Positions 14,261 through 17,837 of a DNA stretch of 17,837 nucleotides are shown here, piece by piece (position 1 is the first letter of the stretch; each line of letters opens with the position of its first letter). Both the position numbers and the translations under genes were made by a program. The notes under the pieces were generated by a model that saw nothing but the letters and a program-made list of their open reading frames with translations, made no database searches and was not told where the DNA came from. Origin of the DNA: an uncultured Erysipelotrichaceae bacterium (lineage in GTDB: Bacteria; Bacillota_I; Bacilli_A; Acholeplasmatales; Anaeroplasmataceae); contig CACZRY010000068.1 of assembly GCA_902783745.1 (NCBI GenBank), forward strand, positions 1 to 17,837, written 5' to 3'.

Positions 14261-16252
14261 TTAAATTGAAAGAATCCAAGGTAAAACTCCCAAACCAATA
14301 GATAATACAAATATTAATAATCCCAATAAAATATTTCTCTTCTTGAATAATGCAAGTGATAATATTAATCCTATTGCTAAAGGACCACATACACAAATTA
14401 CATATTCAAGCTTGCTTGAAATCTTAAATCCTAATAATTCTTGTAGCTTTGATACATTTAAACCTATTGCTAAGGCTAATCCAATTGTACCTGCAAACAT
14501 AGTTAACGCAATACTAGATGGAATAATAAATGACTTCTTTAATACTTTATAAACCTTAAATCCATTCTTTTCTTGCTTATATAAGTCATATTCTTCTTCA
14601 GGCTTTAAGATATTCTTATATTTAGAATCAGCAATAAATATAACCTCATCTAAATCATATAATCCCTTATTAACAATAATCTTAAATATAATTGAAACTA
14701 ATAAGTTAACTAAAGATATACCACCTGCGATAATGTATTTCTTTAAATCATTATCACTAATTTCTACCTTAAATACCAGTTTTTCTAATACAAATGATGC
14801 ACCAATAATAATTGCTAAAATGATAGATATAATAATTAAGAATGTAGATAAATTCTTAAGTTTAATAAATACTTTAGACTTTAATTCTACATCATGTCCT
14901 ATGTTAATATCTCTTACATCAACCATTTCACGAATATTGATTTCATCATCAACCTTGTTAGGATCAACAACTACATCATCTTCTTGTTCTTTTAATAATT
15001 CATTAGCTAAGCTTAAGTTAGGATCTTCTTTTACCTTAGGCTCATCTTCTTCTTTATATGTGTTATCGATTGGTCTACCTGTAGTTGGGTCAATCTTAAC
15101 ACCATTAGAATCTTCTTTTCCTGTATATGGGTTAATAGTTACAACCTTAGTTTTAGCCTTTAATGATACCTTTAATTCATCATTTTCATCAGGATGATAT
15201 AGCTTTATAGCTCTACCATTCATATATGCAAGTGTAATATATGTCATTGCATAAGGCTTTGTAAATCCATATAATTCGTTAGAATATTTATTCTTAACAA
15301 TAATTGAACCATTCTTATATAAAGTAACGAAATTTAAGTAATTTAAATAGATTTCTCTATGTAAGTCACATAATAGATCTAATGAAATATCATCAAGTTC
15401 ATGATGTAATACTTTGATTTTATATTTCTTATAAACATCACCAACATTAATTAAATTCTTTAATGTTTTTTTAGCATCCTTTTTAACAATCTGATATTTA
15501 TCTAAATTATCTAAAAGCCATTCATAGAATGTATCATTTAAAAGCTTTCTTAATAAATCTTCATCAGTTTCATTCATTCTTCTTAAAGCTTTTATTGTAT
15601 AGAATATAGGATTAACCTCATTTGCAATTTCAATACCAACCTTAAATCCTAACTTATGTGATATTGCAAGTATAAATGAATTTGAGGCCATAACCTTAGA
15701 TGCTCTTCTAAAGCATTCATCTCCATTAATTGCAATAGATGAAACCTTACCATTAAGAGAATCAGTTAGACTGAAATTATAATATGTTGTTAAATAGCTA
15801 AATGTAAAATCCTTATCATAATATTTTTCAATATAGTATGAATCTTTAATTAGCTTTTGATCTGTATATGGCAATTTAGCATAAGTTCTTGAAATACCAT
15901 GATCTTCTAAGAATAAATATAAGGCATTGTTCTTATCATTACCATTAATCTTAAAATATGATAAAAATTGATCAAAAGTTAATGGCTTACCACAAATATA
16001 TACCTTCTTTGGTTCTTGCATATCAAACATAAAAATAACGAATGTTAATGCGTTATTCTTATATTTTGAATAAGTAATTAAACTTAAGAATTCTTTAGCA
16101 ACTTCCTTAGATTTTGTATTTTTTATAAACTTATAAAGCTTTCTTGCGTTTTTATAAATATCATTAACGCCAAGTTCAAAGTCTTTTATATATGCTTTTA
16201 CTAAATCTTCTGGGCTTTGAAACTTTTCCCCATTAAATAAATAAGGCTTCAT
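14261..16252 (-). CDS. Unrecognised 663-aa protein: soluble N-terminal part plus five-span membrane C-terminus
   Basis: I recognise no family. Residues 1-~365 are soluble, mixed helix and strand, without signal peptide and with many Lys/Tyr/Asn. Residues ~370-455 are a charged linker that contains two copies of a short motif 14 residues apart: INPYTGK (373-379) and IDPTTGR (387-393). Residues ~470-492, 505-527, 575-598, 615-636 and 640-661 are five hydrophobic membrane spans with a ~45-residue hydrophilic loop between spans 2 and 3. The long N-terminal part is therefore probably cytoplasmic. The ATG at 16252 is preceded by AGGAGG that shares bases with the TAG stop of dtd, so translation is probably coupled. 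It lies between dtd and rimO in an otherwise translation-related run. A sensor, scaffold or transport-related role is possible, but none can be shown. Confidence 0.75.
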   Translation of the reverse strand: MKPYLFNGEKFQSPEDLVKAYIKDFELGVNDIYKNARKLYKFIKNTKSKEVAKEFLSLITYSKYKNNALTFVIFMFDMQEPKKVYICGKPLTFDQFLSYFKINGNDKNNALYLFLEDHGISRTYAKLPYTDQKLIKDSYYIEKYYDKDFTFSYLTTYYNFSLTDSLNGKVSSIAINGDECFRRASKVMASNSFILAISHKLGFKVGIEIANEVNPIFYTIKALRRMNETDEDLLRKLLNDTFYEWLLDNLDKYQIVKKDAKKTLKNLINVGDVYKKYKIKVLHHELDDISLDLLCDLHREIYLNYLNFVTLYKNGSIIVKNKYSNELYGFTKPYAMTYITLAYMNGRAIKLYHPDENDELKVSLKAKTKVVTINPYTGKEDSNGVKIDPTTGRPIDNTYKEEDEPKVKEDPNLSLANELLKEQEDDVVVDPNKVDDEINIREMVDVRDINIGHDVELKSKVFIKLKNLSTFLIIISIILAIIIGASFVLEKLVFKVEISDNDLKKYIIAGGISLVNLLVSIIFKIIVNKGLYDLDEVIFIADSKYKNILKPEEEYDLYKQEKNGFKVYKVLKKSFIIPSSIALTMFAGTIGLALAIGLNVSKLQELLGFKISSKLEYVICVCGPLAIGLILSLALFKKRNILLGLLIFVLSIGLGVLPWILSI

Positions 16253-16260
16253 ATTTCCTC

Positions 16261-16707
16261 CTATAAAACATCAGAATCAAGTATGATTGTTACTGGGCCA
16301 TCATTTAATAATTCTATTTTCATATCGGCACCAAATATACCAACCTCTACTGTAACTCCAAAGCTTCTTAAATATTCTACAAACTCTTTATAATATTCTT
16401 CTGCAGTATTATATTCCATTGCATCAGTAAAGCCAGGTCTATTCCCATGACGTGAATCTGCATAAAGTGTGAATTGAGATATAGCTAAAATTTTACCATT
16501 AATAGATTTTAGGTCTTTATTCATCTTACCCATTTCATCTGAAAAAACTCTTAGGCCAATAATTTTTTTAGCCATTTTTTCAAATACTTCCTTAGGATCG
16601 CCTTTTTTAAATCCTATTAATGCCATATATCCATCTTTAATTTCACCTGTTATTTTACCATCAACAGTACATGATGCATGGCTTACTCTTTGTAATATAA
16701 CACGCAT
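16261..16707 (-). CDS. dtd: D-aminoacyl-tRNA deacylase
   Basis: Hydrolyses D-amino acids (and glycine mischarged on tRNA-Ala) from tRNA, keeping translation stereospecific; cytosolic dimer. The 148-residue length is standard. Diagnostic motifs are SQFTLYAD (77-84) and the Gly-cisPro motif NDGPVT (135-140, G137-P138) that form the chiral-selective site across the dimer. The opening MRVILQRVSHASC is typical. The ATG at 16707 is 1 nt past the rel stop; AAAGGGA sits within the last codons of rel, so translation is likely coupled. The rel-dtd order is a common Firmicutes arrangement. Confidence 0.96.
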   Translation of the reverse strand: MRVILQRVSHASCTVDGKITGEIKDGYMALIGFKKGDPKEVFEKMAKKIIGLRVFSDEMGKMNKDLKSINGKILAISQFTLYADSRHGNRPGFTDAMEYNTAEEYYKEFVEYLRSFGVTVEVGIFGADMKIELLNDGPVTIILDSDVL

Positions 16708-16708
16708 T

Positions 16709-17837
16709 TTATAAATTATCCCTTTCGATATTATAAATTGATTTAATCTTCTTTAAATTCACAATTAAATGCTCTAAATCAAGTAATGTTTGGCACATTA
16801 CTTTAAGCTTAACAATAGTTGTTAGGTTATCATTGTTTTTAGCATTAATTGCTAAAATTGACATACCAGATGATGATACTACATTCATTACATCAAGTAA
16901 TAAATTCATATCAGATTTAGATTCAATCTTAATAGCAACAGGATATTTTCTTTGGATGTTTTCACTCCACTTTAATGGAATTAATCTTTGAGATTCAAAT
17001 CCATTGATATTGTTACAATTAACATGGTGTACAACAATACCATTACCCTTTGTTACATATCCAACAATCTTATCACCAGGTATTGGGTTACAGCATGAAC
17101 CTAAGTGTAGCATAGGATTTGGTAATCCTTCTACAATAACACCTGTTTCACTATTTGTTTCAAGCTGCTTCTGGCTTTTTTCAATTTGACGATTGATTGC
17201 TGTATTAGCATCAATATCAACATCACCTAAATATTTAGATACTACTGTTTTAGGTGAAATATTTCCTTTCGCAACCTCTTGATATAAATCATCTAGACAA
17301 TTGATATTATTCTTATAGAATGTTTGTCCTGCGAATTCATCATTTAATAGATAATTTTTAACCTTTTGCTGATTAAATTCATTTTCTATTGCTTCCTTAC
17401 CTCTTGCAAGTAATACATCCTTATTTTGTTTATTCAAAAATGATTTAATCTTATGTCTTGCATGAGATGTTCTAATAATTTTAAGCCAGTTTTCACTTGG
17501 TCCAAATGAATTCTTATTAGTTTTACATTCAATAATATCTCCAGTTTCAAGCTCATAATCTAGTGGTACAATATGATTATTTACAATTGCGCCAACTAAA
17601 GTATTACCAATATTTGTATGAATCTTATATGCGAAATCTATTGGTGTTGAGCCTTGTGGTAAATCAATAACTTTACCATCTGGTGTATAAACATAAATAG
17701 TTTGAGAAGCTAATATATCTTCTTTTATTGATTCAACATAATCATCTGCACCATTATTAGATTCATCTTGATCCTCATTGAATTTTAATAAAGTACCATA
17801 CCATTTAAGCTTAGATGCAATTTCAAATTGCTCACGC
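16709..17837 (-). CDS. rel: Bifunctional (p)ppGpp synthetase/hydrolase, C-terminal part only (cut by window edge)
   Basis: Stringent-response enzyme that makes and degrades (p)ppGpp. I translated the frame to the edge: it stays open with no stop for 375 codons, so the gene enters from the right and the TTG near 17437 is only an internal Leu. Visible parts are the end of the synthetase region (residues ~1-40 of this fragment), the TGS domain (~46-107: TIYVYTPDGKVIDLP, GSTPIDFAYKIHT, VPLDYELETGDIIE), GPSENWLKIIRTSHARHKI at ~112-130 leading into the helical domain, the CC/RIS region with LGSCCNPIPGDKIVGY (C248, C249), and a C-terminal ACT domain from ~300 (NLLLDVMNVVSSSGMSI). The hydrolase and most of the synthetase domain lie outside the window. 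It is first visible gene of the long minus-strand run and is followed by dtd after 1 nt. Confidence 0.95.
   Translation of the reverse strand, partial: REQFEIASKLKWYGTLLKFNEDQDESNNGADDYVESIKEDILASQTIYVYTPDGKVIDLPQGSTPIDFAYKIHTNIGNTLVGAIVNNHIVPLDYELETGDIIECKTNKNSFGPSENWLKIIRTSHARHKIKSFLNKQNKDVLLARGKEAIENEFNQQKVKNYLLNDEFAGQTFYKNNINCLDDLYQEVAKGNISPKTVVSKYLGDVDIDANTAINRQIEKSQKQLETNSETGVIVEGLPNPMLHLGSCCNPIPGDKIVGYVTKGNGIVVHHVNCNNINGFESQRLIPLKWSENIQRKYPVAIKIESKSDMNLLLDVMNVVSSSGMSILAINAKNNDNLTTIVKLKVMCQTLLDLEHLIVNLKKIKSIYNIERDNL

Noticed and set aside
15064..15134. NPYTG/DPTTG motifs in the 663-aa protein as sortase (LPxTG) signals
   Set aside because: They lie mid-protein before five membrane spans, lack the leading Leu and the hydrophobic-plus-basic tail arrangement, and the protein has no signal peptide.
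17004..17437. rel as a short 242-aa gene starting at the TTG at 17437
   Set aside because: The frame is open to the window edge and the upstream codons encode a textbook TGS domain, so the TTG is an internal Leu.

Overview
The window comes from a very AT-rich, low-GC bacterial chromosome. Gene content is Firmicutes/Bacilli-like: RNase J, a bacterial ProRS with editing insertion, rel followed by dtd, and RimO. Trp is written TGG, and TGA appears to be a rare true stop: it ends 2 genes, against 3 TAG and 8 TAA. I infer a gut-type or Mollicutes-related Bacilli lineage that still uses the standard bacterial code. This is an inference from composition and gene types, not a database result. I see no rRNA, tRNA, CRISPR, insertion sequence or phage gene. 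The region looks like ordinary, tightly packed chromosome with a few unrecognised genes.

Layout, left to right. (1) A + strand membrane protein with a very acidic N-terminal half (48-1103). It is separated by a shared bidirectional terminator from the minus-strand pair proS-hom (3965-1138). (2) A 351-bp AT-rich divergent promoter region, then rnjA on + (4317-6008), which ends in a second shared bidirectional terminator. (3) On minus: a lipase-like lipoprotein (6031-7860), and upstream of it a two-gene unit of a short RecQ-family helicase and a six-span membrane protein (9811-7898), closed by its own hairpin. (4) A long minus-strand run from the right edge down to 9904: rel (cut by the window edge), dtd, a 663-aa membrane protein, rimO, trmL, trxA, a metallo-beta-lactamase-fold hydrolase, and an unrecognised 356-aa protein. 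Gaps are mostly 1-17 nt or overlaps. The exception is a 55-nt gap before trxA that holds a good promoter and a palindrome.

How the genes work together. The right-hand cluster is mostly translation quality control and stress: (p)ppGpp metabolism, D-aminoacyl-tRNA clearance, S12 methylthiolation, wobble-base methylation and thiol redox. proS and rnjA add tRNA charging and RNA decay. The least explained parts are the co-translated pair of MBL-fold hydrolase and 356-aa partner (9904-11978), the 663-aa protein inside the rel-dtd-rimO run, the acidic membrane protein, and the helicase/membrane-protein pair split only by an in-frame TGA. I found no convincing evidence of a complete new defence or mobile system. 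The MBL pair is the best candidate for undescribed biology.
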